Made by a program: the position numbers and the translations under genes. From Dermacentor variabilis (Eukaryota > Arthropoda > Arachnida > Ixodida > Ixodidae): a stretch of DNA of 64,000 nucleotides. Position 1 is the stretch's first letter; each line of letters opens with the position of its first letter. This document shows, in pieces, positions 45,754-56,829 of this stretch. Under the pieces are notes generated by a model. That model was not told where the DNA came from. It worked only from the letters and a program-made list of their open reading frames with translations, and made no database searches. The stretch covers positions 67,120,315 to 67,184,314 of the forward strand of contig NC_134573.1 of NCBI RefSeq assembly GCF_050947875.1, given 5' to 3'.

Positions 45754-46865
45754 CAGGAAAAGACGGAGCCTTGTGAAGGCCTCGTGTCACTTGGACGACC
45801 ACGAAGTGAAGCACCCGTTGCTACTAAGTCGTTGGTTCACCCCCGCAAAGGTGGAGCCTCTCCAGGTTCCCACGTAGGCGTGTGATGTCTTCGCTGGTTA
45901 ATACCTCACGGCTGAGCTCCAGCAGTTCCAGAGGGACTGGCTTTTCCATCAGGGCAACATTCACTGTAGTGTCGGTCAATTTCAATAAATTTCCATGTCA
46001 CTGTGTGGCTTATGTCAGCGGTGCATTACGGTTCTCGAAGGTGACGCAAATCAGAGAACACAACATTACGAAGCTCGTCAACGTGTAGTATGTGAAAGCG
46101 CCAAGTTGTAGACAGAATCACAACACGGGCTTGGCTATCAAACAGTTCATCAAAAGTTGACACCACTGCCAAGGGCACTGACGCAGAATCATGCGACAGC
46201 ATGTCCGAAGCACAGGGGACACCCTCGATCTCACCCGCAAGATCGCTTTGCAAAACCGAGTCCCTGGGTTCCTGGCTTTGCTTACCGTGCTTCTTGAAAG
46301 GTGCGGTGTTTCTTGGCTCTCAGCTGGCCTCTATCACCGTTTTTTCTCTTTGGACAGATAGCTTTGCCAGTCTGGAAATATAGCGGGCACTGCAGATCCG
46401 GAGATGCGCGCTTTCCGGGTTGCGCGCAGCAAAAGTTTACCATTGTAGACAGCCTCCCAGGTATTGCTCACCAAATGTGGCTCGAAGTGCCGTTCGCAGA
46501 GATGGTCGGTAGATTTTAGTATGAGACCCTTACGCAGTATCGCTTTCCTCCACACCCAAAGGCGTTATTCTTTCAGCGCGATGAACAACGAAAATCTTTC
46601 GGTACACAATTTGTACCCTGTCGTGCAACGTGGGGCGAAACACTTTTGCCACATCAGTTCTATGGTTGCACACACCTCATATGAGTTCGCAGGGTCAAGA
46701 AAAATTGTCAAGGATTCAGAATAGTTTCACAAAACAGGAAGAACGACATTCCGATGTCAAAAATGACCTCGTGGTAGGCCATACTGAAGTGGCGCCTAGC
46801 AGATTTACGCCACTGATTGAAAGAAGGTGAACTTGAACAACTTTTCTACGTGGCTGCTCTGCTGC

Positions 46866-47460
46866 GCCTTTGGGCCGATCTGTCACCTTCCTACACCATG
46901 GTGTGGGGGGCAAAATTGTGTATCAAGCGTCTGAAGTAAGAGCACAAGTCTACGAAGCAACGCAATTCTTTGATGGACGTGGGCTTAGGGAACACGGCGA
47001 TGGCCCGAAGTTTGGTTGGAGCGGAGAGAGTTGCACTATTGTATACGATGTAACCTAAAATTGTCAGCTTCCGAGCTGCAGATGTGCGCTTTTTAAGGTT
47101 TAGTTGTAGGCCAGTGTTTGTTAAACACGTCGAAACACATCATAGCCGGTAAAGGTGCATGGCGAAGTGAGGAGTAAAAACGATGTCTTCGTCAAAATAG
47201 CACAAGCACTTGTGTCACTTCAAGCCGTGCAGAACTGTGTCCATTGTGCACTCAAAAGTGGTGGGCGCCTTACTTAGTCCAAAAGGCATTACGTTAAATT
47301 TGTATAAGTCGTCGGGTGTGAGAAAAGCTGTCTTCAGCCGATCGGCGCCTGCCATTGGTACTTGCCAGTACCTTGAGCGCAAATCGAGAGATAAAAAGGG
47401 TTCTGCAACTTCTAGACTGCCAATCACGTCGTCTGTGGGCGGAAAAGAGTGAGCGTCCTT
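46866..47460 (-). pseudogene. Gypsy reverse transcriptase
   Basis: At 47215-47427 the frame reads LSLDLRSRYWQVPM (motif A with the catalytic Asp) and FNVMPFGLSKAPTTFE (motif B). A small shift leads to the expected LDD region near 47180-47200 and the connection GYIVYNSATL and PTSIKELRCFVDLCSYFRRL at 46866-47060. Stops and shifts inactivate it. The best-preserved part is motif A-B. Confidence 0.8.
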
Positions 47461-48039
47461 GCAACTGCTCTTGTTGAGGTGCCGGTAATCTACACAGAAC
47501 CGCGCAGAACCATATTTCTCCGTAACAAGGACGATGGAGGATAGCCATGGACTCTTAGGTTATATTGCCTCGCGGCGAAGCATCTCATCGACTTGTTTAT
47601 TGATTACACGACGCTCTGCAGCATATGTACAGTACGGACGTTACCGCAATGGCAGTTCTTGAGCCAGTGTTGATGCGGCGTGTAACAGTTGACGTCGGGC
47701 TCGGGGAAGATTGCCGAACATCGAAAGAACGAAATTCTTCTCAGAGGCACAAAATCTTCGACTGCCGGACCGGTGTAAGGCCATCGACAATAAGCTGACC
47801 GAACACACCACTGGGCGATATGTCGCATGCAGAAACTGCACTGAGCGCCGTGCAAGCAGCACAGTAATTGTCATCTGACTTGTCCATAACTTGCGCGTCA
47901 TTGAGCACTTCTACAGTCGTAGGACATTCCCTGCGGAAACACATCACATGGTATGGGAACGGGTTGCAAATGAAAACAGTGCTGTAACTCTGTGTATTGG
48001 CCACGTCCGCAAAATGTAGCAGCAGACCATTCTGAGTTG

Positions 48040-48677
48040 GAAAGCGGTCAGATGAATACAGTAGTGCAACGGCAGCGGAGATTCTGCTGCAGTGCATGGA
48101 CACGACCGTTGACGCATTCGTTGTCGGCTTGGATAAGTAGTTTCCTCGAAAGCGAAGATTTGTCAGTGATCGGTAAATCTAACAGTGGCGAGAGTTCGAT
48201 TTCGGCCTGTGCAGATTGTCGTTGGGTAACGGCATTGTGGCGTGAGAGCAAATCCCAGCCGAGCATGACCTCATGAGAGCACGGGTAAAGGATGAATTCT
48301 ATGGCGTATAGAACCGGGTGAATGACAACACAAACAGTGCAAGCCGCGAAGGAGTGAATATGCTGAGCGCTAGCTTTGCAGATCTACAGCCCAGAAAAGG
48401 ACGTCGTGACTTTCTGAAGTAAGCGACAAGTTATTAACACATACGGCGGCTCCTGCCTCGCCAAGTGCAAATGCGCGAGTGCGTCAACAGACGCTTCGAT
48501 TACGTTCAAGGGACTGCATTGAGGACTTTCACATTTCAACTGTGTTCCAGCCCTCGCCTCTAGGAACGCAACATTTAGTTTTGCTCGTTGCGAGTTAGGG
48601 GGTGAGGCGACAGTGAGCGACGATGAGGAGACAGTGAATGGCAGGTAGTTGGTATCGGGCACTGGTGTCGGTGACAT
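48040..48677 (-). pseudogene. Gypsy protease region
   Basis: The segment EAGAAVCVNNL (about 48440-48480) sits where the aspartic protease active site DTGA is expected, so the catalytic Asp is gone. Downstream MLGWDLLSRHNAV (48230-48266) is the conserved second block and AEIELSPLLD follows. The frame changes between the two blocks. Protease would process Gag-Pol. Confidence 0.65.
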
Positions 48678-48699
48678 AGCCGACGGGGAGTTGTAATAG

Positions 48700-49984
48700 G
48701 GAGGACGGTTGGCTGGCTTGTCGCGGATGGTGCAGCGCTAGGTGGCGCTATGCGGCTGCACACAATTAGAAGAGCGTGCAAAATGACTGCCGTATACGCA
48801 CGCAAAGCATATTATTCATTTGTAGGCAGTACACCACAGGTTTGCTGGGGCAGGTCCAATCCATGTCAGAGGACGCATAGTACCAGGCAGCTGCTGATAT
48901 GAATGCATGGCGGGCTCCAGTCGGGACCTAGCCAGGATGTCGGCATATTGGAGAGGCATAAATGGCGAAATAAGGGTCCTCGCAACGAATTCAGCATCAC
49001 TGAGTGGTGCACATTCGTCGGGACCTGTTGGAGCGTCGCAAGAACTCCGGCATAGCTTAGTGTTGCAGCCACAAGAAGATGTTGGCGCTGGGCTAGCAAC
49101 ACCTCGGCAATTTCTTGCTCGATTACGTGACTCAACGGATGCATTGCATTTGAGGTGGGTTGTTTTATGTGCAGTGGCTGAGCGAATGTCATCAAGGAGA
49201 GCTGGAGTGCAACTTCGTGATGAACGCCTTCATTTCTGCTAACAGAGCTGACTGGTCGGAAATGGTAGCCGAACAAGCAACATGTTCATTGCGCATTGTA
49301 AGGCAACGTGTCAACGGGCACTGCCTGTGGACCTCCTCCTAGCATTGGCATAGAGTGACGTTGTTAGTCTTGGACAGAGGATAATTTGCAAGTAGCATGT
49401 TGACAACATCATCATCTATCTCTTTCATGACACTTCGGATTTTGTCGGACTCCAACATTGCCGCAGTGACTCTCTTACACAAGTCCAGGACACCTGCAAC
49501 GTAGCTGATAAATGATTCACCCGGCTGCTGTGTACGTCCTGCTAACAGATTTTCTATGCAGCTTGTAGATTGCATGCAGATTTTGCGCAGAGCAAGGTGG
49601 GCAAATACAGCCACTACAGCGGTCTTGAACGAGGACCACATTAGAAAGTTGGTCTCATGGTTGTACCAAAGACTGGCTACAACCGCGAGATAGAAGAGTA
49701 CATTGCTCAGTTTGGCGGGACTGTCCCCACATGTTGTGGGCACTTACCTTCTCATATAACGTGAGCCAGTCTTCTACGCCAGTGTCTTTCGAGCCGCTGA
49801 AAATGTCAAGGTCCCTGTGGTGAGGCACGCCAGAGCACATGACTGAGTGAGGAGGCACTTGCTGGGATGCGTCTTCAGGCATGGTTGAGCGCATGGTAAG
49901 GGAACGAAGTTCCATGATTGATGTTGTAAGCCAAATCACTAGACAGTGCTGGAGAGGATGCTCCACTATAGAGTTATTCTTCAA
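48700..49984 (-). pseudogene. Gypsy gag
   Basis: Frames give HHRDLDIFSGSKDTGVEDWL (about 49760-49830), the usual opening of tick-type Gypsy gag, then LSNVLFYLAVVASLWY and ESFISYVAGVLDLCKRVTAA at 49339-49743. A zinc knuckle at 48768-48809 reads CFACVYGSHFARSS, with the last Cys changed to Ser. Gag packages element RNA. Frame changes near 49745 and 49340 break it. Confidence 0.75.
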
Positions 49985-49989
49985 TACAC

Positions 49990-51120
49990 ACTATAGAGTA
50001 AGTGTGCCATTTCTATTCGACATCGCTTTCTTTAGAAAAGAAAAAAAAACGGAGTACGAGACATGGAGAGGCGTAATATAGATGGTACCGACTACAAATT
50101 TACAACTCAGAAATCCAACACTGGCGCCATATGTTGCCATGTCTTCTAAATCATGGATTCTATTAAGTTCAATTTGTATTTTTGTGCTTCAAGAAAGTTT
50201 TGCGCGAAGGTTAACGCGACAGCATAATTCGATGTTATACGTACTGTCTGCATTGTGTCATTACATTTGCTACCTTGTTTAATGATGTTATCTCTGATGC
50301 GTTTATTTTGATGCAATTTCTAATAAAACTGTGTTGCCGTGAACCCTTGCAACTGGGGCAGCGGCCTCTTGAAGCTGCCGAATGGCAGCTTTTATTCGCT
50401 GCTCCTATGACTGTCAAATAGTTAAGTAAATACATTGATTGATGAACGCAATCCTATAGTGTTGTGAATATAGAAATGTATAAAATTGTAAATACCGCAA
50501 GCGCAGCAGCTTGTCAGCTTCGCTAGCAAATGAAAGCATTCAATGAAATCTGACAAAAAGCGTCAAATGATCACGCAACACGTTGGCCAGCAGCGACCTA
50601 AACCAGTGGAACGTTTTCAAATGTTGCCCATCTTCTCAGTTCTTTTGTGCCATTGAGAAATGCAAAAACAAAACTAAGCTGGGTCTGAAGATTGCAGTTG
50701 TAGGAAAGGCACTTTCCAGTCGCATCAAACTGAATGATGTGATAGCACCTGGCATGATCAACATTTGAAGTGCCTAAAAGGCACTCTGCGTGCGTATCAG
50801 CCATGTTCGGCTTTCTGTCCGAGTCGTTTTTTTAGTGTCATCTTTCAGACGATTTAGTTCGCAAAGCTTTTGTCCTGAACTACATCACACTTATACTTTG
50901 GAAGCGCATTGATAGGACAGTTGTTCATGCTTTCTGTGTGAGAATGCAAGTCCCCCATTCTACAGAGGCCAATCACCACGTTGATCCCAAAGCTCCACAA
51001 CCATCTGTGGAAGTTGTGAATTGTCATAGCTGCGGTGTGGCTGCAGTAATCTTTGACTGTCATCGTAAGATGAATTTCACCGTATTTTTTCTTTATTTCA
51101 CATACAAATGCAGGTTGTTG
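49990..51120. other. Possible Gypsy 5' LTR, otherwise unassigned
   Basis: The 49990-50130 part holds the leader of the Gypsy element. Bases about 50135-50560 are the place for its 5' LTR, with a minus-strand AATAAA near 50305, but the outer edge cannot be fixed. From 50560 to 51120 I see no supported gene. Confidence 0.35.
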
Positions 51121-51129
51121 CACAAAAGA

Positions 51130-51760
51130 GCAAGCCTTTATTTACAACACGTAGCAAATAAATAACAGGTATCTCTAACAAACAAAACTAAATGAACGCA
51201 ACATTTGCATGATCTGTGAGCGGGTTGCACAGCCTCCTTTCCTTTGGGTGGCTTGAGTGGCACCAAGCTCGTGGACACAATTCCTGCGTCATAGTGGTTT
51301 AGAATGTCCAGCATGTGGATTTTGCACAATCCCAAAAGATATTGAGCTACCTTGCTTAATTGGCCGTTCAGAGATAATAAAAAGTGTTCGTTTGATAAAT
51401 TTACGTACAGTTCTTTGTTACTGTCATCGAGAAGTGTGTGCGTGTCATCTTTCTTCTGTTTAGTCTTTGGTGTCTTTTCGAGGGAAGAGCTTGGCGAGTT
51501 GCGTGAAAAGGCAGTAGAAATATCCTGTGGAGAAGGCAAAGATAGAAAAGATTGTAAAGAGGAAAAATGACACATGGAGCCTGAAAGACAAGCAGATGTA
51601 GAAGGGGCATATTTATAAGTGTTTGTGTGGTGTCTGTGTCTGTTTGATGTCCTTGTACTATGGGCAGAAGTGTTTGCGATGGGCTCTCTGAATATTCACT
51701 GAGGATTTCTTGAGCATAATCGTCGTCAAAGAGGTCGAGGTTTGTGGTCGTTCTGCAAAA
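51130..51760 (-). CDS. 3' exons of a gene with BESS-like motif and poly(A) signal
   Basis: On the minus strand an acceptor 'gtgttcttttgcag' precedes an acidic stretch NLDLFDDDYAQEILSEYSES (about 51690-51750). A second strong acceptor 'tctgcttgtctttcag' (51572-51587 region) precedes a frame open to 51138: STAFSRNSPSSSLEKTPKTK and then EHFLLSLNGQLSKVAQYLLG and LCKIHMLDILNHYD. The last block resembles the BESS motif (a short dimerisation helix pair at the C-terminus of MADF-BESS regulators). AATAAA on minus at 51137-51132 would end the transcript. MADF/Myb-type partners also accompany Harbinger elements, so a transposon origin is possible. The donor between the two segments is not certain. Confidence 0.4.
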
Positions 51761-51789
51761 GAACACGCTTTAAGTTTGACTTTGTGGGT

Positions 51790-52388
51790 TTGCAGTTTGT
51801 GCTTATACTAAACAACTATTTGATACATAATGCCTTCTTTGACATGTGGACTTGTCATCGCCAGGCCAACAGCGGAACGTGTTTTCATGTTGAAGACAAG
51901 TCCAAGTGTTGAAAAGTTGGCTGACTTGTTTCCTTAACTCATGCCTGCCAATTCACCTGAACTTATAAAAATCCAAATAAACAAAATGTGATGGTACGTG
52001 CACAACCATTTTATGGCATTGCAAGGCACTATACGGAAGCATTGCATAATCAAGGAGTCCGTGAGGCATACGTGAAATTCTTGGGAAATACTTAAATCTA
52101 CTAGACAACTACCTTGTTCCTGAATAAGAAAAGTACAAAATTGCCATTCAAAAAGGTCAGGCATGGAGACACAATGCAATGCCATACACTGCATGCTTAG
52201 AGTAAGTATTCGAGCTATTACGCTGGGGAGGCTTAGGAGTGAGGATCAAAGCAAATACCTCTACAACTTTCGGTTTGTAGATGACATTATTAAACAACAC
52301 CGGAGATAAATATCAACAAATGATATAAAAACAAGAAAGGGGCTGACAGATGAAATTGCACACTGTGGTATAAAGTTTGTAAACAGGG
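51790..52388. other. No gene recognised
   Basis: Open frames here lack motifs. This would include the upstream intron of the BESS-like gene. Near 52215-52300 faint Penelope-like coding traces appear (YNFRFVDDIIK on plus at about 52260-52290), too short to annotate as a gene. Confidence 0.3.
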
Positions 52389-52629
52389 ATAAGGTGCCTC
52401 AGAAATGCTGGCCAACGTTTCGATAGGAGGACTTACCTTCGTCAAAGGCGGCCTCGGCATCCTCAACGTGTTAGTTTTAAAGGGTTAGTGCAGTGACGTC
52501 ACGTGCGGGTTTTGTCGCTGACGGCTGGTTTTAAAGAGAGAGACTTCAGAGGAAGCGAGCGCTGTCTTCCGCCGTCTGTGAGCTTCGTTCTCAAGACGAG
52601 GGACAAGAGCGGGAGAGCGGGAACGCGGG

Positions 52630-52765
52630 GAGAAAAGAAAAGAAAGAAAAGCAGAGAAAAAAAGAAAAAAAAGAAAAAAGAACGGGGGAAGCCAGGGCGA
52701 CACCAAGACAGAAAAAAGGGGGAGAGAGAAAGAACAAGAAAGAGAAAAACAAAATTTTAAGAAAG
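52630..52765 (+). repeat. Polypurine (GA) tract
   Basis: Almost pure A/G on the plus strand for about 130 bases, with mirror-like 'gaaaagaaaagaaagaaaag'. Such tracts can form triplex DNA. It is part of the Penelope terminal region and its complement recurs at 55920-56050. It produces a spurious long minus open frame (52485-53261). Confidence 0.7.
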
Positions 52766-53441
52766 ACGGTGGTTCTGGGAGCGTGTTGGGGATGCGAGAG
52801 GTTAGGAAGCATTCCGCTGTATCGTTGGCGGCATGTTTTTGTGGTATTAGAAGAGCCGGCCAGGCGGTCAGTGCGCAAGTATCACAAAATACAAAAAAAA
52901 AACATGAGTTGAAAGAGTGACTTGAGTAGCATAGCAGCAATACGTCGAGTAATGTTAAAATAGTCAAGATGGCGACGAGGAGTCTGCGGTGCAATGTATG
53001 GGGTGACTGAAAGGCAGCGGCATGGTCTTTCAAGGGGCATTGCCCCAGTCGCTGAACGTAGGTGTCTGTTACGGCGGCATCCAGAAATGGCGATGCTCTG
53101 GGTTGAAGTGCCAAAAAAGGCATATTGACTTGGGAATGGGTTGGTGAGGGGGTTTCAAAAAATATATATATATAAAAAGAAGGGAGAAGAGAAGGGGAGG
53201 GGGGGACCAAAACCGGAATAACAAACAGGTGGGTGACGTGCGTAAAAGCGGGCGGAGGCAAGTGTACATGAAAGAAGGGGGTCGTATAGTTGATATAGAT
53301 GTAAAAACCTGAAAGAGTATATTAATTTGAGTAGTAGCCAGGAAAAAATTTTTCGAAATGGTAAAGTAGGTGAGGTTAAGAATTAAGGTTAGCTGGCGGC
53401 ATGTGTTTTGTGTCTTGGTTGATCATATGAGAATTTCAGAT

Positions 53442-55670
53442 TTAAGCTACCGCTTTTAAAGATTCTAAGTTGCCGCGTGCCAAATTAATTCCCGTCGGGT
53501 GTAGGCAATTAAACTTGTGTATGAGGTATGATTCCGTATACTTCCTTTCGCACGGGGAACGGAAATTAGTTTGTAGTACAAAGAGCCTTGCTTTGTCAAA
53601 CATATGACCATGTTCATTAAAGCGGCTAGCTAATTTTGTGGGTAAATTGTGTTTTGCGACCACGCGGTGACCATTGAGTCTTGTATGAATTTGTTGTCCA
53701 GTCTCACCTATGTATTGTTTGCTACAAGTGGCACATTCTAGACAGTAGACTACGTTGCTTGATGTGCAGGTGAAAGCCGAAGTTACCTTCTGTACGTAGT
53801 TCGACGCTGTACTTTTTACTGTAGTAGTAGATTGAATATGCTTGCATGTAGAGCACCTGGAGCGGCCACAAGGATTGGTTCCCGACTTCCTCTTTGTTTG
53901 TAGTTTGGCGTGCACAAGAACATCTTTAAAATTAGTGTTGCGTCTGTAGGCTACTCTGGGAGGGTCGGGAAAAATCTTATTAAGTTTCTGGTTGCTGGTG
54001 AGAATTGGTTAGTATTTACTAAGGATGTTATTCACGTTTGGGAGTGCGTTTGAGAATTTAGTAGTAAGAAGAGGCGTTGTCGTTCTTGTGATCCTCGGGC
54101 CGGGCTTGAGGACCTCGGATCGATCAACTTTGGTTGCAGCGATGTAGGCTGTTTGAAGGTCACTGTTTGGGTGGTTCCTGTTTGATAGGGCTTCTTTAAG
54201 GTGATCGAGCCTATCTATGTAGTCTTGGTTTTCAACGGAAATGCGACGTAGTCGTGTAGCTTGGCCTTTAAAGATACATTTTGCAATGTCTGGGATGGTG
54301 GCTGGTATGTTCTAGGTACTATTGTTTGTCGAAAGGTTTCCTATACAGCGTTGCCTTTAGCTCGTTGCCTTTAGCGTTCCCTTTAGCTTGGTAGTGCAGC
54401 GCTATAGGAAATCTGTTTCTAGAATCCGCATAAATATGTTCGCGTAGGTTGGTGCAAAAGGCGTACCCGTGCTTGTACCATGTACCTGTAGGTTGTAACT
54501 CTCCTCAAATTCGAAGTAGTTATGTTTCAGAAGTAATTGAAGGAGAGACAAGTAGACTTAAGTTGAGTGTTGCGCATTGTGTTTAGACAGCGTTTGTTTT
54601 ATCGAAGATAAACCATCAGGGATTGGAATGTTGGTGTACAGCGCCGTGACGTCTAGTGTTACGAATATTGTGTTGTGGGGTAGTGTGCCTTTAGTATTAA
54701 TGTCCTCTATAATTCTCAGCAGGTGGGGCGTGTCTTGTACAAATGACGGGAGTGATTTTGTCAAGCCACCAAGGTAGTGGTTAAGGAATGTGGAGATGCT
54801 CTCTGTCGGGGTGTTGTTGTTTGATACTATCGAGCGGCCAGCGATAATAGCAGTGTATAGATCAGCGGATGGAATTTTATGAATTTTCGGGAGGAGGTAA
54901 AAACGCCCGGCAGTTTTGTTGCTTGATTTAAGAAATTTGTATTCTGACGCAGTTATCAATTCATCAGCCAAGAGTGATTTCAGCCTGTTGGTAATTGTCA
55001 CTGTGTAGGCCAATGTCGGATCGTTATCTAGTTTGCGGTAATGTTGTAGGCTGTTTAGTTGTCTGTAAGCCTCGTGATTGTATTTTTCTACTGTCCAAAT
55101 AACTATACTTCCACCCTTATCTGCTTCCTTAATAATAATGTCATTCCGGCAACTAAGATTTGAAATGATATGACTCTCCGACGCAGTTATATTTTTAGGT
55201 CGCTTAGATGTCTTGGATTGGCTTATAATTTCTTTAGTGACAGTTTTAAGGTATATGTCAAGTTCTATGGCTTGTTCTGGTTCGTGAGTCCATGTGTATT
55301 AGGCTCGAAGTGTTGTCGTCCCGGTGTCTGGCGTGTCTGCGAAAAAGTGTCGGATACGCATTCGTCGGGAGAATTCTGAGAGGTCCTTGTGAAGCTCGAA
55401 TTCATTTATTGTATTGTTCATGGGACAAAAGTTTAGGCCCTTGCTGAGTACGTCTATTTCTTTTTTATTTAATGTTTTTGAAATGCCTATAACATTGGAG
55501 CGGTTAGTTCTGTGGAAGTTTCCTTCACGTCTGGTACTTCTAAACTCGTGGTCCCTCTTGGCGTGTGGTGGTTGTTTGGCGGGAAGGTTGTTTTTTGATG
55601 AAAGTTTGATTTCTTCCTTTGTTTTCGAGCCAATTTTTAGACTGTTTTTCGTCGTAATGTTCTAAATCCC
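53442..55670 (-). pseudogene. Penelope RT plus GIY-YIG endonuclease, active site deleted
   Basis: N-terminal block: KGLNFCPMNNT and LHKDLSEFSRRMRIRHFF (about 55330-55440), one stop, then DIIIKEADKGGSIVIWTVEK. RT core at 54558-55013: GRFYLLPKIHKIPSAD, GRSIVSNNNTPTESIS, TLDVTALYTNIP with the first catalytic Asp, then GTSTGTPFAPTYANIFM near 54440-54485. The next expected part, with the YxDD catalytic pair, is missing: sequence jumps at about 54340-54400 to LYRKPF and HPRHCK. The endonuclease (53442-53915) is open: a CxxC-type linker (CGRSRCSTCKH), then NVVYCLECATCSKQYIGETG and TRLNGHR, the GIY-YIG core. So RT is dead but the endonuclease frame is intact for 157 codons. Confidence 0.85.
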
Positions 55671-56099
55671 TCTAAGTTCTAAGTCGCTCAACGTAGGTGT
55701 CATTGCACTGCAGACTCCTCGTCGCCATCTTAACTATTTCAACATTACTCAACGTATTGCTGCTATGCTACTGAAGTCACTCTTTCAACTCATGTTTTTT
55801 TTTCTTACACACGCACTGACCGCCTGACCGGCTCTTCTAATGCCACAAAAACATGCCGCCAATGATACCCCGGAATGCTTCCTAACCTCTCGCATCCCCA
55901 ACACGCTCCCAGGCCCCCCGTCTTTCTTAAAATTTCGTTTTTCTCTTTTTTGTTCTTTCTCTCTCCCCCTTTTTTCTGTATTGGTGTCGCCCTGGGTTCC
56001 CCCCCTTTTTTTTCTAATTTTTTTCTCTGCTTTCCTTTCTTTTCTTTTCTATATAAATTTTATATAACAACTGATATAGGACGTTATATTGAGAAAGTG

Positions 56100-56420
56100 T
56101 AAGTCTAGGTCAATTACTCATACGGATCCCTAATCATGATAAGAAAATTTAAAGCATACAAACATGGGTTGGAATGCATACGACAGGCATCAGCAAATCC
56201 TGACTCAGATTGTTCAAAAGTGTACAGTCATTGCATTCTACCGGTGAAAACACATGGGGTAAGAACGTTGAGGTTGACTATGAAGCTCAGGTTTAGGGCT
56301 GTGCAGAGAGCGATGAATGGGAAATGCTAGTAGGCGCAACATAAATAGAAAGGAAGAGAGCGGTGTGAATCAGAGAGAAAACTAGAATAGCCGATATTCT
56401 ACTTCTTGATCGAAAGCGGT
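56100..56420 (+). pseudogene. LINE reverse-transcriptase tail fragment
   Basis: The plus frame at 56136-56330 ends SHCILPVKTHGVRTLRLTMK and AVQRAMNGKC, corresponding to the thumb/C-terminal block (Cys-Ile-Leu-Pro-V-x-T-x-G) of RTE- or CR1-like RTs. Degraded sequence continues to about 56400. It is a short orphan piece. Confidence 0.55.
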
Positions 56421-56429
56421 CGGTCGCTA

Positions 56430-56820
56430 TCAAAGGTACTTCCTTCATAAACGAAAGGCGACTGTGCAGAGTAATTGACCTGTATGTTTTGCTATGCTGG
56501 CATATTCCGGTCATTTCCTATAACTTGTCGGCTATGCTATGCCTAGCCTCCACAGAACGCGATCAACACCGCTTTGCACCTGATGCAAATGTGGAAGACT
56601 AAGAAGGGCCGGCAATAGTTCATTTCACCTTCGAAAGCTTATTTAAGCGTCATGTTGGCCTATAGTGTGACCGGGCTTTTACTGAAGCAAATACTTTGGA
56701 GCGCCAAGCTTGTAAAAAAAAATGTGGCGCTAGCATGTGTAGAAAAGTTGCAGGATGTGTTGCCTGAATGCAATACGCTCTCCGCTTCGTTCTCCTCTTC
56801 ACTAGAATGACCCCCATGAG
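56430..56820. other. No gene seen
   Basis: No motif or known repeat is recognised between the RT tail and the Gypsy integrase tail. Confidence 0.4.
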
Positions 56821-56829
56821 AGAATAGAA

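Larger units (their letters stand above)
45400..49984 (-). mobile_element. Ty3/Gypsy LTR retrotransposon, truncated
   Basis: A minus-strand Gypsy element runs gag (48700-49984), protease (48170-48500), RT (46870-47460) and RNase H (45410-45753). It stops inside RNase H, exactly where BEL/Pao sequence of the same orientation starts, so integrase and the 3' LTR are lost. A primer-site-like 'tggcgccagtgttgg' on the minus strand (50134-50120) may mark the 5' LTR boundary, with AATAAA on minus near 50305, but no second LTR is available to confirm it. Confidence 0.8.
52390..56057 (-). mobile_element. Penelope-like element with inverted terminal copies
   Basis: The ORF (53442-55670, minus) has a Penelope-type RT followed by a GIY-YIG endonuclease. 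The 3' terminal region lies at 52390-53060, and an inverted copy of 52632-52999 is found at 55702-56050, on the far side of the ORF. Both junctions carry the same 19 bases 'gtcgctNaacgtaggtgtc' in direct orientation (53048-53066 and 55683-55701). Penelope-like elements are known for odd terminal arrangements. A polypurine run (52630-52760) makes the 3' part very GA-rich. Confidence 0.85.

Noticed and set aside
52485..53261. 258-codon minus open frame in the Penelope terminal region
   Set aside because: Its length comes from the polypurine tract; the translation is Phe/Ser/Leu/Pro low complexity and the region is a non-coding terminal repeat duplicated at 55.7-56.05 kb.
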